A stretch of 64,000 nt of DNA. Source: UBA7703 sp942492885 (GTDB taxonomy: Bacteria > Bacillota > Clostridia > Christensenellales > CAG-138). This document shows positions 50,358 through 58,983 of this stretch, piece by piece. The stretch's first letter is position 1; every line of letters begins with the position of its first letter. The DNA lies in the NCBI GenBank assembly GCA_942492885.1, contig OW818651.1, positions 2,046,001 through 2,110,000 of the forward strand, in the 5' to 3' direction. A program made the translations under genes and the position numbers. The notes under the pieces were generated by a model. It did no database searches. It was given only the letters and a program-made list of their open reading frames with translations, and was not told where the DNA came from.

Positions 50358-50987
50358 ATGGATTTGGAATTTTTGCAGCGGCTCGCCAAGGCCATCACTT
50401 CGGAGTTTGGCGAGAGCAGCGAAGTCGTCGTGCACGACATTTCCGGCGATGACACCGAGCACACGATCGTTGCGATCGAGAACGGGCATGTCTCCCATCG
50501 TCAGGCAGGCGGCAGCGCCTCCCGCGTGGTACTCGAAGCGATTCAGCGCAAGCACGATCCGTCTCTGGTGGACGAGCTTGGCTACCTCACCAAAACGCGG
50601 GACGGCAGAGTGCTCAAATCCAGCACCGTCTATCTGCGCAACGACGAGAACGTGATCGAGGGCGTGCTCTCCATCAACTACGACATCACCGAGCTTCTTA
50701 TGGCGGAGCGCGCGATTTCCTCCGTTCTCCACCACAACAGTGAGCCCGCGATGCCGGAGCGCATCCCGCAGAACGTCAACGATCTTCTCGATGATCTGAT
50801 CGAGCAGAGCGTCGCCATCGTCGGCAAACCCGTCGCGATGATGACCAAGGAAGACAAGATCGCAGCGATCCAGTTTCTCTATCAGGCGGGGGCTTTCCTC
50901 GTCACCAAGAGCGGCGACAAGGTGTCGAAATATTTCGGCATCAGCAAATACACCCTTTATTCCTACATCGACGCAAAAAAGGACTGA
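50358..50987 (+). CDS. YheO/DauR-type transcriptional regulator (PAS-like plus HTH)
   Basis: A 209-residue regulator. Residues 1-115 form the YheO-type PAS domain (LEFLQRLAKAITSEFGESSEVVVHDISGDDTEHTIVAIENGHVSHRQAGGSAS ... GVLSINYDITELL), and residues 135-209 the C-terminal DauR-like HTH (KEDKIAAIQFLYQAGAFLVTKSGDKVSKYFGISKYTLYSYIDAKKD). Proteins of this family sit upstream of amino-acid catabolic genes and sense a ligand through the PAS domain. ATG at 50358 follows GGAAGAGGG. It is the first gene before ygeY and ygeW and most likely controls them. Confidence 0.87.
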   Translation: MDLEFLQRLAKAITSEFGESSEVVVHDISGDDTEHTIVAIENGHVSHRQAGGSASRVVLEAIQRKHDPSLVDELGYLTKTRDGRVLKSSTVYLRNDENVIEGVLSINYDITELLMAERAISSVLHHNSEPAMPERIPQNVNDLLDDLIEQSVAIVGKPVAMMTKEDKIAAIQFLYQAGAFLVTKSGDKVSKYFGISKYTLYSYIDAKKD

Positions 50988-51043
50988 CCTCGGCCGCTCG
51001 CTGCGGCCTAGGCCACAGCAGAAGAAAGGAAGTTCAACGCACC

Positions 51044-52417
51044 ATGGATTACAGCAAGGTCAAACAGGCGGCGCAAGCCTACGAGAAACAGATGACGAAG
51101 TTCCTCCGCGATCTCATCGCGATTCCCAGCGAAAGCTGCGAAGAGGAAGGCGTCGTCCGGCGCACCATTTTAGAGATGGAAGCGCTCGGCTTTGATAAGG
51201 CCGAAATCGACCCCGAAGGAAACGCCCTCGGCTGGATGGGTACCGGAGATAAGATCATTGCCTTTGACGGCCACATCGACACCGTCGGCATCGGCAACAT
51301 CAATAACTGGGAAAAAGACCCCTACGAAGGCTATGAAACCGACGACGTGATCTATGGCCGCGGCGGATCCGATCAGGAAGGCGGCGTGGTTTCCGCTGTC
51401 TACGGCGCGAAGATCATGAAAGACCTCGGCCTGATTCCGGAAGGCTATAAAATCCTCGTGACGGCAACCGTACAGGAAGAAGACTGCGACGGGCTCTGCT
51501 GGCAGTACATCCACAACGAAGACAAGATCAAGCCCGAGTTCGTCGTCTCCACCGAGCCGACCGACGGCGGCATCTATCGCGGTCATCGCGGCCGTATGGA
51601 GATCCGCGTCGACGTCAAGGGTATCTCCTGCCACGGCAGCGCGCCGGAACGCGGCGACAACGCGATCTATAAGATGGCGGACGTGCTCAAAGACGTCGAA
51701 GCCCTCAACTTGGGCGGCGCTGCGGACAGCGATGTGATCAAGGGCCTCGTCAAGATGCTCGATCCCAAGTTTAACCCCAACCACTACGAAGACGCGCAGT
51801 TCTTAGGCCGCGGCACCTGCACCGTTTCGCAGATTTTCTTCACCAGCCCCTCCCGCTGCGCTGTTGCGGACAGCTGCTCGATCTCGATCGACCGCCGCAT
51901 GACCGCTGGCGAAACGTGGGAAAGCTGCCTGAAAGAAATCGAAAACCTGCCCGCCTGCAAAAAGCACGGCGCGGTGGTGAGCATGTATCAATATGACCGT
52001 CCCGCCTGGACCGGTCTTGTCTACGAAACCGAGTGCTATTTCCCGACATGGATCAACCGCGAGACCGCCCCGCACGTGCAGGCGCTTGCCGACGCGCACA
52101 AGGCGCTCTACGGCGAAACCCGCATCGGAAACACCGGGTCTATGCACCTTAGAAACCGCCCGTTGATCGACAAATGGACGTTCTCTACCAACGGCGTCGC
52201 CATCCAGGGCCGCTACGGCATCCCCTGCGTCGGCTTCGGCCCCGGTGCGGAGAGCCAGGCGCACGCGCCCAACGAAATCACCTGGAAACAGGATCTTGTG
52301 ACCTGCGCTGCGGTCTATGCGCTGGTTCCCTCTATGTATAAAGGCAAGGGCAACGAGGATGTCTGCCAGTTCCGCGCGGGCGGCACAGACACTAGCTCCG
52401 ACAAGTCCGCCTGCTGA
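51044..52417 (+). CDS. ygeY: YgeY-family M20 metallohydrolase
   Basis: A 457-residue M20-type peptidase/deacylase. Zinc-binding residues are in FDGHIDTV (His77, Asp79), YGRGGSDQEGG, QEEDCDG and the CHGSAPERGDNAIYKM substrate-dimer region. Members of this family occur in the purine and diaminopropionate gene clusters of anaerobes and are also called selenium metabolism-linked hydrolases. AAAGGAAG lies about 11 bp before the ATG at 51044. It follows the regulator by 56 bp and precedes ygeW by about 107 bp on the same strand; the other usual members of the cluster (ygeX, ssnA, hyuA, xdhD, ygfK) are not adjacent here. Confidence 0.93.
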   Translation: MDYSKVKQAAQAYEKQMTKFLRDLIAIPSESCEEEGVVRRTILEMEALGFDKAEIDPEGNALGWMGTGDKIIAFDGHIDTVGIGNINNWEKDPYEGYETDDVIYGRGGSDQEGGVVSAVYGAKIMKDLGLIPEGYKILVTATVQEEDCDGLCWQYIHNEDKIKPEFVVSTEPTDGGIYRGHRGRMEIRVDVKGISCHGSAPERGDNAIYKMADVLKDVEALNLGGAADSDVIKGLVKMLDPKFNPNHYEDAQFLGRGTCTVSQIFFTSPSRCAVADSCSISIDRRMTAGETWESCLKEIENLPACKKHGAVVSMYQYDRPAWTGLVYETECYFPTWINRETAPHVQALADAHKALYGETRIGNTGSMHLRNRPLIDKWTFSTNGVAIQGRYGIPCVGFGPGAESQAHAPNEITWKQDLVTCAAVYALVPSMYKGKGNEDVCQFRAGGTDTSSDKSAC

Positions 52418-52524
52418 TTGGGTGCGATATGCAGAGCGGGCCAAAGCCCGCTCTGCATTTGTTTTCTGATTCGACCACACGAAGAAGCCACCAGTAACAA
52501 CAACAGAATTTAGGAGTGAGTTTT

Positions 52525-53736
52525 ATGGGTAAAAAGGAAGACATCAAGCAGTTCACGAAGGAACTGGAAAACCTGAAATTTGACGGCATGTACGAAAGCG
52601 ACTTTTTCCTGACGTGGGAAAAATCCCGTGACGAGCTGGACGCGGTGTTCACCGTCGCCAACGCCCTGCGCAATCTGCGCGAGCGCAACATCTCCACGAA
52701 GATCTTTGACTCCGGCCTCGGCGTCTCCCTGTTTCGTGATAACAGCACCCGCACGCGTTTCTCGTTCGCGTCCGCTTGCAACCTGCTAGGTCTTGAAGTA
52801 CAGGATCTCGACGAAGGCAAGAGCCAGATTGCGCACGGCGAAACCGTCCGCGAAACCGCCAACATGATCAGCTTCATGGCGGACGTCATCGGCATTCGCG
52901 ACGACATGTACATCGGCAAAGGCAACGCCTATATGCACGAGGTTGTGGACTCTGTCAAGCAGGGCAACATCGACGGCGTGCTCGAGCAGAAGCCGACGCT
53001 GGTTAACCTCCAGTGCGACATCGACCACCCGACGCAGTGCATGGCCGATATGGCGCATGTCATCCGCGAACTCGGCGGCGTGGAAAACCTCAAGGGCAAG
53101 AAGATCGCCATGACCTGGGCATACAGCCCCAGCTACGGCAAGCCGCTGTCCGTCCCGCAGGGCGTGATCGGGCTCTTCACCCGCTTTGGTATGGACGTTG
53201 TTCTGGCGCATCCGGAAGGATACGAAGTCATGGACGACGTCATCGAAGTTGCCAAGCGTCAGTCGCAAGAGAGCGGCGGCAAATTCACCGTCACCAACGA
53301 CATGGCGGAAGCGTTCAAGGACGCGGACATCGTGTATCCCAAGAGCTGGGCGCCGTTTAAGGCGATGGAAGAGCGCACGGAGCTTTACGGCAACGGAGAT
53401 TCCGACGGCATCAAGCACCTCGAGAAGAAGCTGCTCAAGCAGAACGCCGAGCATAAGGACTGGGAATGCACCGAAGAGCTCATGGCCTCCACCAAGGACG
53501 GCAAGGCGCTCTACCTGCACTGCCTGCCTGCCGACATCACGGGCGTGAGCTGCGAAGCAGGCGAAGTCGCCGCGACGGTCTTTGACCGCTACCGCGACCC
53601 GCTCTACAAGCAGGCTTCCTTCAAGCCGTACGTCATCGCGGCTATGATCTTCCTCGCGAAGGTCAAGGACCCCGCCGCCATGCTCAAAAAGCTGGAAAAG
53701 AACGGCGTGGAACGCCAGTCCGGTCTGGAAGACTAA
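52525..53736 (+). CDS. ygeW: YgeW-type carbamoyltransferase
   Basis: A 403-residue transcarbamylase of the knotted-fold group in the YgeW family, thought to act in anaerobic purine or 2,3-diureidopropionate-related metabolism. The carbamoyl-phosphate site SLFRDNSTRTRFSFASACNLLG (with the STRTR core) and the HCLPADITG segment near the C-terminus are visible, and QCDIDHPTQCMADMAH is the HPxQ motif. The ATG at 52525 has AGGAG 7 bp upstream; GTG at 52516 is less likely. It ends the regulator-ygeY-ygeW operon; a bulged hairpin at about 53763-53793 may be its terminator. The final acceptor substrate cannot be told. Confidence 0.93.
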   Translation: MGKKEDIKQFTKELENLKFDGMYESDFFLTWEKSRDELDAVFTVANALRNLRERNISTKIFDSGLGVSLFRDNSTRTRFSFASACNLLGLEVQDLDEGKSQIAHGETVRETANMISFMADVIGIRDDMYIGKGNAYMHEVVDSVKQGNIDGVLEQKPTLVNLQCDIDHPTQCMADMAHVIRELGGVENLKGKKIAMTWAYSPSYGKPLSVPQGVIGLFTRFGMDVVLAHPEGYEVMDDVIEVAKRQSQESGGKFTVTNDMAEAFKDADIVYPKSWAPFKAMEERTELYGNGDSDGIKHLEKKLLKQNAEHKDWECTEELMASTKDGKALYLHCLPADITGVSCEAGEVAATVFDRYRDPLYKQASFKPYVIAAMIFLAKVKDPAAMLKKLEKNGVERQSGLED

Positions 53737-53832
53737 GACTCAACCTAATAGCAATCGAAACGCAAAGGGCGCACCGGAAACGGCGCGCCTTTGTTCGTCT
53801 GTGAAAGTAACGTTTTCTGATTGGGTTTCGTT

Positions 53833-53866
53833 TTGTGCGGGAGGATGATATCCTCCCCTACAAAGA
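53833..53866 (+). repeat. 34-bp palindromic repetitive element, left copy
   Basis: Contains the hairpin GGGAGGATGATATCCTCCC (8-bp stem, 3-nt loop) flanked by TTGTGC and CTACAAAGA. The reverse complement is found exactly at 59499-59532. It looks like a REP-type intergenic element rather than part of a gene. Confidence 0.92.
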
Positions 53867-53915
53867 TTTCTCGCAAAAGTTTGTCAGATTTTCTCTTTTC
53901 CTAAGAAAAGAAGTG

Positions 53916-54566
53916 TTATTTCGCGCTCTTCACCGAAATACACGACACTTGCATGCTCGGCCAATGCATCGCGATCCAATACACTTCCCCATCCCGCGTT
54001 ATAACATAATACCAATTTGCAAATGTTGTTCTAACGGGATCACCCTGCATCCTGTCGAGGGTTGCTTCTAGCACGATGGGGTAGGATTCATCCAGATTCG
54101 CAACCGCCCAATCATTACAAGCCTGCTTCAACAAGGAGAGCGCTTTTTCATGCTGATTCCCCCATGTCGGTTCCTCCGCAAGGAGTTGCTCCGCCTGTTT
54201 CATCTGCTCGTCGGTCAATGTGATATTTGCGTCGCTTTGCGAAACGAAGATCACCTCGCCCGTGCTCGCGACCACATACGCTTCATATTTGGAGTCATCC
54301 ATCGACGGCGCATATACAATGTAGAGCCAGCGGGCGGTTTCCCCCGCGTTACCGTTGGTCGCCATCGCGCCGACCTGATCCGGCAGGCATCCCATCTGCT
54401 CACGGGAGACGGTTGCCTCAGTCTGATTCGTATGGAACATCTTGTTGATGTTGTCCAGCGCAAGCTCTTTCGCTTTCGCTTCGCCGATGTCGCCCTGTTT
54501 GCAGGCGACCATGCTTAGAGATAACGTTAGTATGATTACGGTGAGTAAAAATATCTTTCGTTTCAT
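53916..54566 (-). CDS. Tandem lipoprotein 7 (last of array, PepSY-like)
   Basis: A 216-residue predicted lipoprotein: lipobox VAC at the end of MKRKIFLLTVIILTLSLSMVAC. The mature protein begins with GEAKAKELALDNINKMFHTNQTEATV, the motif shared by the array, then YEAYVVASTGEVIFVSQS and ends with YYVITRDGEVYWIAMHWPSMQVSCI. The combined pattern resembles PepSY repeats but the match is by eye only. Strong AAAGGAGG ribosome-binding site 7 bp upstream of the ATG at 54566, unlike the overlapped neighbours, so it has its own initiation. It is separated from the previous member by 72 bp, the largest gap in the array. Confidence 0.82.
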   Translation of the reverse strand: MKRKIFLLTVIILTLSLSMVACKQGDIGEAKAKELALDNINKMFHTNQTEATVSREQMGCLPDQVGAMATNGNAGETARWLYIVYAPSMDDSKYEAYVVASTGEVIFVSQSDANITLTDEQMKQAEQLLAEEPTWGNQHEKALSLLKQACNDWAVANLDESYPIVLEATLDRMQGDPVRTTFANWYYVITRDGEVYWIAMHWPSMQVSCISVKSAK

Positions 54567-54638
54567 GTTGCCTCCTTTACTCGTTTCCTTCGGAAAGAGT
54601 GTCATTCGTTACTTTCAACGTCGCTTGGGAACAAACAA

Positions 54639-55289
54639 TTATGACGAATGTTCCACAGCGATGCTCAGCACCTGCATCGACGGCCACTGCATACGTACGA
54701 AATAGATCGTGCCGTCCCGCAAAACAACGTAGAAGCTTTCGATAAACGTAGTCGTCAATGTACCGCTTCGATAATCGCCCATTGACGCGGACAACAAAAT
54801 ATCTGATTTGGGGTTATATGTTTCTCTCACGAACTGTTTGCTTTCTTCTTTCAACTCAGCAAGCGCCGCCTCATGCTTTTCTCCCCAATTGCGTTCTTCT
54901 GTAAAGAGGTTGTTTGCCATTTCCTTTTGCTCGTCCGTCATGACAAGATTGATTTCATTCCGCTGCGCAAAATATGGCATTCCCGAGGAAGCAATCACCC
55001 CGGCTTGATACTGCCATAGTGATTCACGCTTAGCCACGCGGACAGTATAAACAATGCGTGTTCCGATGTTGGGATCTCCCGTAACCACTGCGCCGTCGTT
55101 TTCGGGGAGACATTCTTCCATGTATTGATATACCGTCGCTTCGGTTTCGTTTACATCGAAGATCTGGTTGATATACGCTAACCCAATCTCTTTCGCCTTC
55201 GCTTCGCTGATGTCCTTTTGTCCACAAGCGGTGAGAAGAAGGGAAAGAGAGAGAATAATTGCGGTGAGAAGAAGAAGTTTTCGTTTCAT
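54639..55289 (-). CDS. Tandem lipoprotein 6 (PepSY-like)
   Basis: A 216-residue predicted lipoprotein with lipobox LTAC (MKRKLLLLTAIILSLSLLLTAC). The array motif reads SEAKAKEIGLAYINQIFDVNETEATVYQY, followed by a variable middle with acidic residues, YQAGVIASSGMPYFAQRNEI and the ending FYVVLRDGTIYFVRMQWPSMQVLSIAV. GAAGGAAAATAGC precedes the ATG at 55289; 14 bp separate it from the preceding gene. Nearest in sequence to member 7, sharing MKRK(L/I), the WGxxHE(A/K)AL segment and the WPSMQV ending, suggesting a recent duplication. Confidence 0.82.
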   Translation of the reverse strand: MKRKLLLLTAIILSLSLLLTACGQKDISEAKAKEIGLAYINQIFDVNETEATVYQYMEECLPENDGAVVTGDPNIGTRIVYTVRVAKRESLWQYQAGVIASSGMPYFAQRNEINLVMTDEQKEMANNLFTEERNWGEKHEAALAELKEESKQFVRETYNPKSDILLSASMGDYRSGTLTTTFIESFYVVLRDGTIYFVRMQWPSMQVLSIAVEHSS

Positions 55290-55303
55290 GCTATTTTCCT
55301 TCG

Positions 55304-55954
55304 TTAATATTCCTGGTTGCAGAGATAGACGCCTATCACTTCCATCGCAGGCCAGCATACCTCAACGTTGTAGATCGTTCCATTGATGAATATCACAGAG
55401 ACATCCACTCGGATCAGAGGAAAATCTTCACTATCCGTCATCGTGCTGTTTGGTACTGTGCGCAAAACGGGAATATCCGACTCAAAATGCACGCGCACCC
55501 AGTCTTCTCCGGTTTTTAGTGCGTTTGCCTCATCATCTTCAAAGTCTTCAATCGGCAAATCTTCCACTTTCCCAATCGCGGCGGCGTGCGCCTGCTGTTC
55601 CTCTGTGAGGGAAATGAGCGATATATCCTTATCCGCGCGATACGCGACGCCCGACACCGCATTCACTTCGGCACAGTAGTCCGCGTTTCCGATTTCATCC
55701 GGATTCACTCGGATGGCATAGACCCGTATCGGCTCTTCGGTGCCATATTGTATCGTAAATCCATCATCGAATGTAACGCCCGCGCGTTCCTGATACTCAA
55801 CAGTCACCTCAGCGTCAGCCAGATCAGCACCATACGCTTGATGTATCATCGCCAACCCCGCCTCTTTCGCCTTCGCTTCGCCGACAAGGCGCGGGGAGCA
55901 AGCGGAGAGTAAAACCGCAGCACAGATTATGATGATCAGAAGTGTCTTTTTCAT
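55304..55954 (-). CDS. Tandem lipoprotein 5 (PepSY-like)
   Basis: A 216-residue predicted lipoprotein with lipobox LSAC (KKTLLIIIICAAVLLSAC). The array motif is VGEAKAKEAGLAMIHQAYGADLADAEVTVEYQE; the middle part contains ISLTEEQQAHAAAIGKVED, and the C-terminus VIFINGTIYNVEVCWPAMEVIGVYL. The start ATG shares one base with the stop of member 4 (TAATG), so it is translated by re-initiation. Member 3 shares the SACSPRLVGEAKAKEAG start with it. Confidence 0.82.
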   Translation of the reverse strand: MKKTLLIIIICAAVLLSACSPRLVGEAKAKEAGLAMIHQAYGADLADAEVTVEYQERAGVTFDDGFTIQYGTEEPIRVYAIRVNPDEIGNADYCAEVNAVSGVAYRADKDISLISLTEEQQAHAAAIGKVEDLPIEDFEDDEANALKTGEDWVRVHFESDIPVLRTVPNSTMTDSEDFPLIRVDVSVIFINGTIYNVEVCWPAMEVIGVYLCNQEY

Positions 55955-56625
55955 TACGGCAAATCTCCGGTCGGTCTTGTTTGATTCAGAATCGTAATTT
56001 CGGTGACGATCATCTGAGGCCATGCTACCGTCATATGGTAGATTGATCCGTCACGAATCACGATATAGAAATTTGAACTTCCGCCGTTGTTGTCAAATCC
56101 GCTTCCGCTATCCACACTGCCGAGGATACCCGCCTGCAGATCGAATTTTTGCGGAATCCATTCCCGCGCAAAGACATAGCAGTCATTTATTAAATTCCCG
56201 AAGTCGGCGGTCTCCGCATCTCCGTTTCCGTATGCTTTTTTCCACTCCTTGAATTGCTCGCTCGTCATCTTCGGCACAAGAGAATAGCTCTTCTCAGCAA
56301 AGTATGCCACTCCTGTTTCCGCGTTTACAAAAGCCATATAATCCGATAGGCCATATTGATCCGGCGGGGTTGCAACAGCATAGTAAGTAATATGCTGCTC
56401 GTTCCCCGTCTCCTTATATTCCCCATCAACATATGTAGTCCCGGCTTTCACTCCCTTGGTCACCGTAACCTCAGAAATATTCACATCAAACACATGGTTG
56501 ATGAACGCAAGCCCTGCTTTCTTCGCCGCATCTTCGCTGATGAGCTTCGGTGAGCTGCCGAAGAGCACGAGAAACAGGCAGTTGATACAAATTAATGTTG
56601 CGAATACTCTCTTTTTCATCGTCAT
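55954..56625 (-). CDS. Tandem exported protein 4 (PepSY-like, no lipobox)
   Basis: A 223-residue paralogue in which the expected lipobox Cys is replaced: the signal region reads ICINCLFLVLFGSSPKLISEDAAKKAGLAFINHVFDVNISEVTVTKG. It has a hydrophobic N-terminus but no Cys directly after it, so it may be a membrane-anchored or cleaved secreted protein. The ending FYIVIRDGSIYHMTVAWPQMIVTEITILNQTRPTGDLP is nearly the same as member 2. Its ATG overlaps the stop of member 3 by 4 bp (ATGA). A second ATG two codons later is an alternative start. Confidence 0.78.
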   Translation of the reverse strand: MTMKKRVFATLICINCLFLVLFGSSPKLISEDAAKKAGLAFINHVFDVNISEVTVTKGVKAGTTYVDGEYKETGNEQHITYYAVATPPDQYGLSDYMAFVNAETGVAYFAEKSYSLVPKMTSEQFKEWKKAYGNGDAETADFGNLINDCYVFAREWIPQKFDLQAGILGSVDSGSGFDNNGGSSNFYIVIRDGSIYHMTVAWPQMIVTEITILNQTRPTGDLP

Positions 56626-57287
56626 GACCCTTTTATGACCGGTTGACTCAAGATTTCAATCTGAAAGATCTGCTTCGTCGGTAGTATGATTCCAATGACA
56701 TACACCGCGCCATTCTCAAACATCACATGACAATCCATACTTACAATATTCTCATCGATAAGACCTTCTATCATTTTGCCATACTCGACGGTCTTGATTT
56801 TCGATTGCTTCTCAAACCGCGCGGACATCCAATCATTGATGGTTTGCGGCAGTTTTAGTTCGTATAGGCGGTTCATCACTTCCCTGTGTCCATATGGGAG
56901 TTTCACAAGCTCTTCTGCCTGCTTGATCTGTTCGTCTGTCAACGGCGAACGCGTTTCCACAAATCGCTGCGCGCTATATACAAAACCGCTGATTGCATCG
57001 ACTTGCGCATAATACAGAACATTGTCTGTGTGCTCCTTCAAGACGGTGACATCATAATACCGTATGACAGGGACATCTCTCTTCTGTTTTGCGCTCTGGT
57101 CTTGAGGCTGTGCATCAACCGTATACTCGCCATAGTACACCGTAGCTTCGGTCTCGTTCACATCAAACACTTTGTTGATGAACGCCAACCCCGCCTCTTT
57201 CGCCTTCGCTTCGCCAACAAGGCGTGGAGAACAGGCGGAGAGAAGAATGGTAAAACAGACGATGATAATCAAAATACTCTTCTTCAT
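56622..57287 (-). CDS. Tandem lipoprotein 3 (PepSY-like)
   Basis: A 221-residue predicted lipoprotein with lipobox LSAC (MKKSILIIIVCFTILLSAC). The array motif reads VGEAKAKEAGLAFINKVFDVNETEATVYYGEY, then LYYAQVDAISGFVYSAQR and PLTDEQIKQAEELV. The C-terminal motif is degenerate here: FENGAVYVIGIILPTKQIFQIEIL, with LP in place of WP. Start overlaps the stop of member 2 by one base (TAATG). Confidence 0.82.
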   Translation of the reverse strand: MKKSILIIIVCFTILLSACSPRLVGEAKAKEAGLAFINKVFDVNETEATVYYGEYTVDAQPQDQSAKQKRDVPVIRYYDVTVLKEHTDNVLYYAQVDAISGFVYSAQRFVETRSPLTDEQIKQAEELVKLPYGHREVMNRLYELKLPQTINDWMSARFEKQSKIKTVEYGKMIEGLIDENIVSMDCHVMFENGAVYVIGIILPTKQIFQIEILSQPVIKGS

Positions 57288-57952
57288 TACTGCAACTCCT
57301 CAGTGGGACGCGTCTGGTTCAACACGGTAACATCCACCACCATCAACTGCGGCCAGGAGAACGTGGCGTGATAGATCGTTCCGTCCCGAATCACAACATA
57401 GAAGTTTGCGTTCGCGCCAGCTCGTTCAAGCGCGCCTCCGCCATCCAGAAAGCCTAGGATGCCAGCCTTCAGATCAAATTTCTCGAAGATCCATTTTTGC
57501 GCGGCATGCTTGCATTCCGTTGAGATTTTCGTATAAACATCATTTTTATTGTTTCCGCTTTTCCGCGCTTCATCCAGGGCTTTTTGCTCAGCAGGTGTGA
57601 GCTCCGGCTCGTACACCGTATTTCGGAAGGCCGCGAACGCAATTCCCGTTTCAGCGTTCACATGCGCATAGTATAGATATTCTCCGTCCGCTTGCTTGCC
57701 TGCTACGACAACATAGACGCAAATCGGTTGCTCTTTACCCGTCACTTGATAATCTCCGTCGATGAAGGTAGATCCCGATTGCTCCTGATAGGAAAGCGTC
57801 GCTTCCGTCTCGTTCACATCAAACACGTGGTTGATGAACGCAAGCCCTGCTTTTTTCGCTTCGTCTTGGCTGATCAGCTTGGGTTTTCCTCCCGTGAGGA
57901 ACAGCGACGCGCAGAGGATGCATACACCCAGAATTGCCAGTTTTCGCTTCAC
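57287..57952 (-). CDS. Tandem exported protein 2 (PepSY-like, no lipobox)
   Basis: A 221-residue paralogue whose signal region CILCASLFLTGGKPKLISQDEAKKAG has Cys inside the hydrophobic part but none at the expected lipobox position. The array motif is LAFINHVFDVNETEATLSYQEQSGSTFIDGDYQ. Its C-terminus FYVVIRDGTIYHATFSWPQLMVVDVTVLNQTRPTEELQ pairs it with member 4. Starts with GTG at 57952, overlapping the stop of member 1 by 4 bp (GTGA). Confidence 0.78.
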   Translation of the reverse strand: MKRKLAILGVCILCASLFLTGGKPKLISQDEAKKAGLAFINHVFDVNETEATLSYQEQSGSTFIDGDYQVTGKEQPICVYVVVAGKQADGEYLYYAHVNAETGIAFAAFRNTVYEPELTPAEQKALDEARKSGNNKNDVYTKISTECKHAAQKWIFEKFDLKAGILGFLDGGGALERAGANANFYVVIRDGTIYHATFSWPQLMVVDVTVLNQTRPTEELQ

Positions 57953-58620
57953 GGTCTTTCTCCTTTGGGAACGGTGCCGAGCACCTGTACTTCATTCATA
58001 TCCATCGCGGGCCACGAGAACCCGACGCGGTAGAGCCCGCCGTCCGCAAACGTCACAAAATAGCCGATGCTCATCCGCGGGCAATGCGCGTTGTCCCGAC
58101 GGTTGCAGCCCTGCGCGGAGATCAGCGCGACTTCTTTTTGGAAGCGGCGCACAACAAAATCGCAAGCGGTGTCCTTTGCGCTGTCGTTTTGCAGCGACTC
58201 CTCCGCTTCCGTTTCGTCGGTTGGTCTATTGGTTTGTGTGGTCTGTTTCTGATTTGGAGAAAGAGGCGCAAGCAGCCATTCATTCTTGGTTGCATAGTAG
58301 GCGACGCCTGTCTTTGCGTCCACCTCCGCATAATAGAGGTCTGCGCCCAGCGTTTGATCCGATATGGTGACGATATAGAGTTGATCCGGTGCGTCTTTGC
58401 CCGGCTGGACTTCCGTGTTGTCCACAACGCTGGAGCCCGCCCGCTCGAAGTATTCGACATGCGCGTCATCCGCGACGACGCCGAACGCCTGCCGCAGCAG
58501 CGCAAGCCCGGCTTTCTTCGCCTGTTCTTCGCCGACAAACTCCGGCGCGCAGGCGCAAAGCAACATCAATAACAACGCAAAGACCAGCGCAATCGCCACG
58601 CGAATGTGTTTTCTGCCCAT
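57949..58620 (-). CDS. Tandem lipoprotein 1 (first of array, PepSY-like)
   Basis: A 223-residue predicted lipoprotein with lipobox LCAC (VFALLLMLLCACAPEF). The array motif is VGEEQAKKAGLALLRQAFGVVADDAHVEYFERAG, followed by LYYAEVDAKTGVAYYATKNEW, a Thr/Glu-rich linker and the end FVTFADGGLYRVGFSWPAMDMNEVQVL. The ATG at 58620 is preferred to the one at 58632 because AAAGG lies directly against the latter. It should be the promoter-proximal gene of the operon; no convincing -35/-10 pair was found in 58621-58800. Confidence 0.82.
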   Translation of the reverse strand: MGRKHIRVAIALVFALLLMLLCACAPEFVGEEQAKKAGLALLRQAFGVVADDAHVEYFERAGSSVVDNTEVQPGKDAPDQLYIVTISDQTLGADLYYAEVDAKTGVAYYATKNEWLLAPLSPNQKQTTQTNRPTDETEAEESLQNDSAKDTACDFVVRRFQKEVALISAQGCNRRDNAHCPRMSIGYFVTFADGGLYRVGFSWPAMDMNEVQVLGTVPKGERP

Positions 58621-58983
58621 GCCTTGGTCCATCCTTTCAGCATAGTATTATCGTGTCTATATGATAAAGAATGGGACCTTTCACACATAGTAACATAGAT
58701 TACATGGTTTCGTTGTGAACCGGCTGTGAATCTAACGCGAACAGCGGGTAAACGAATCGCGAACAAATCGTGCACAATGCACACAATGCAACAGAAGATT
58801 TTCTCTCTGTTTAGCAACTCACTTTTTGGTGAAATTTGTCGATGATCGCGCTGCTCTATCTTGCGATTACAAAAATCACTTCGCTCTTCGTTCCCTCAAG
58901 TACCCGAACGCACCCGCATTTGCCTTTTTCCACAGAAGTGTCGTAAAATGTGGATAACAAGGTGATTAACCGGAGGAATCCAC
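58621..58983. other. Intergenic region with two DnaA-like boxes
   Basis: This gap between the lipoprotein array and the divergent cobO-like gene holds TTTTCCACA (58926-58934, one mismatch) and a perfect TGTGGATAA (58949-58957) just before the cobO ribosome-binding site. No further gene, tRNA or cobalamin riboswitch core was seen. Confidence 0.55.

Noticed and set aside
58621..58983. Cobalamin riboswitch before the cobO-like gene
   Set aside because: No B12 box or core pairing pattern was recognised; the gap is divergent to the array and holds only DnaA-like boxes.
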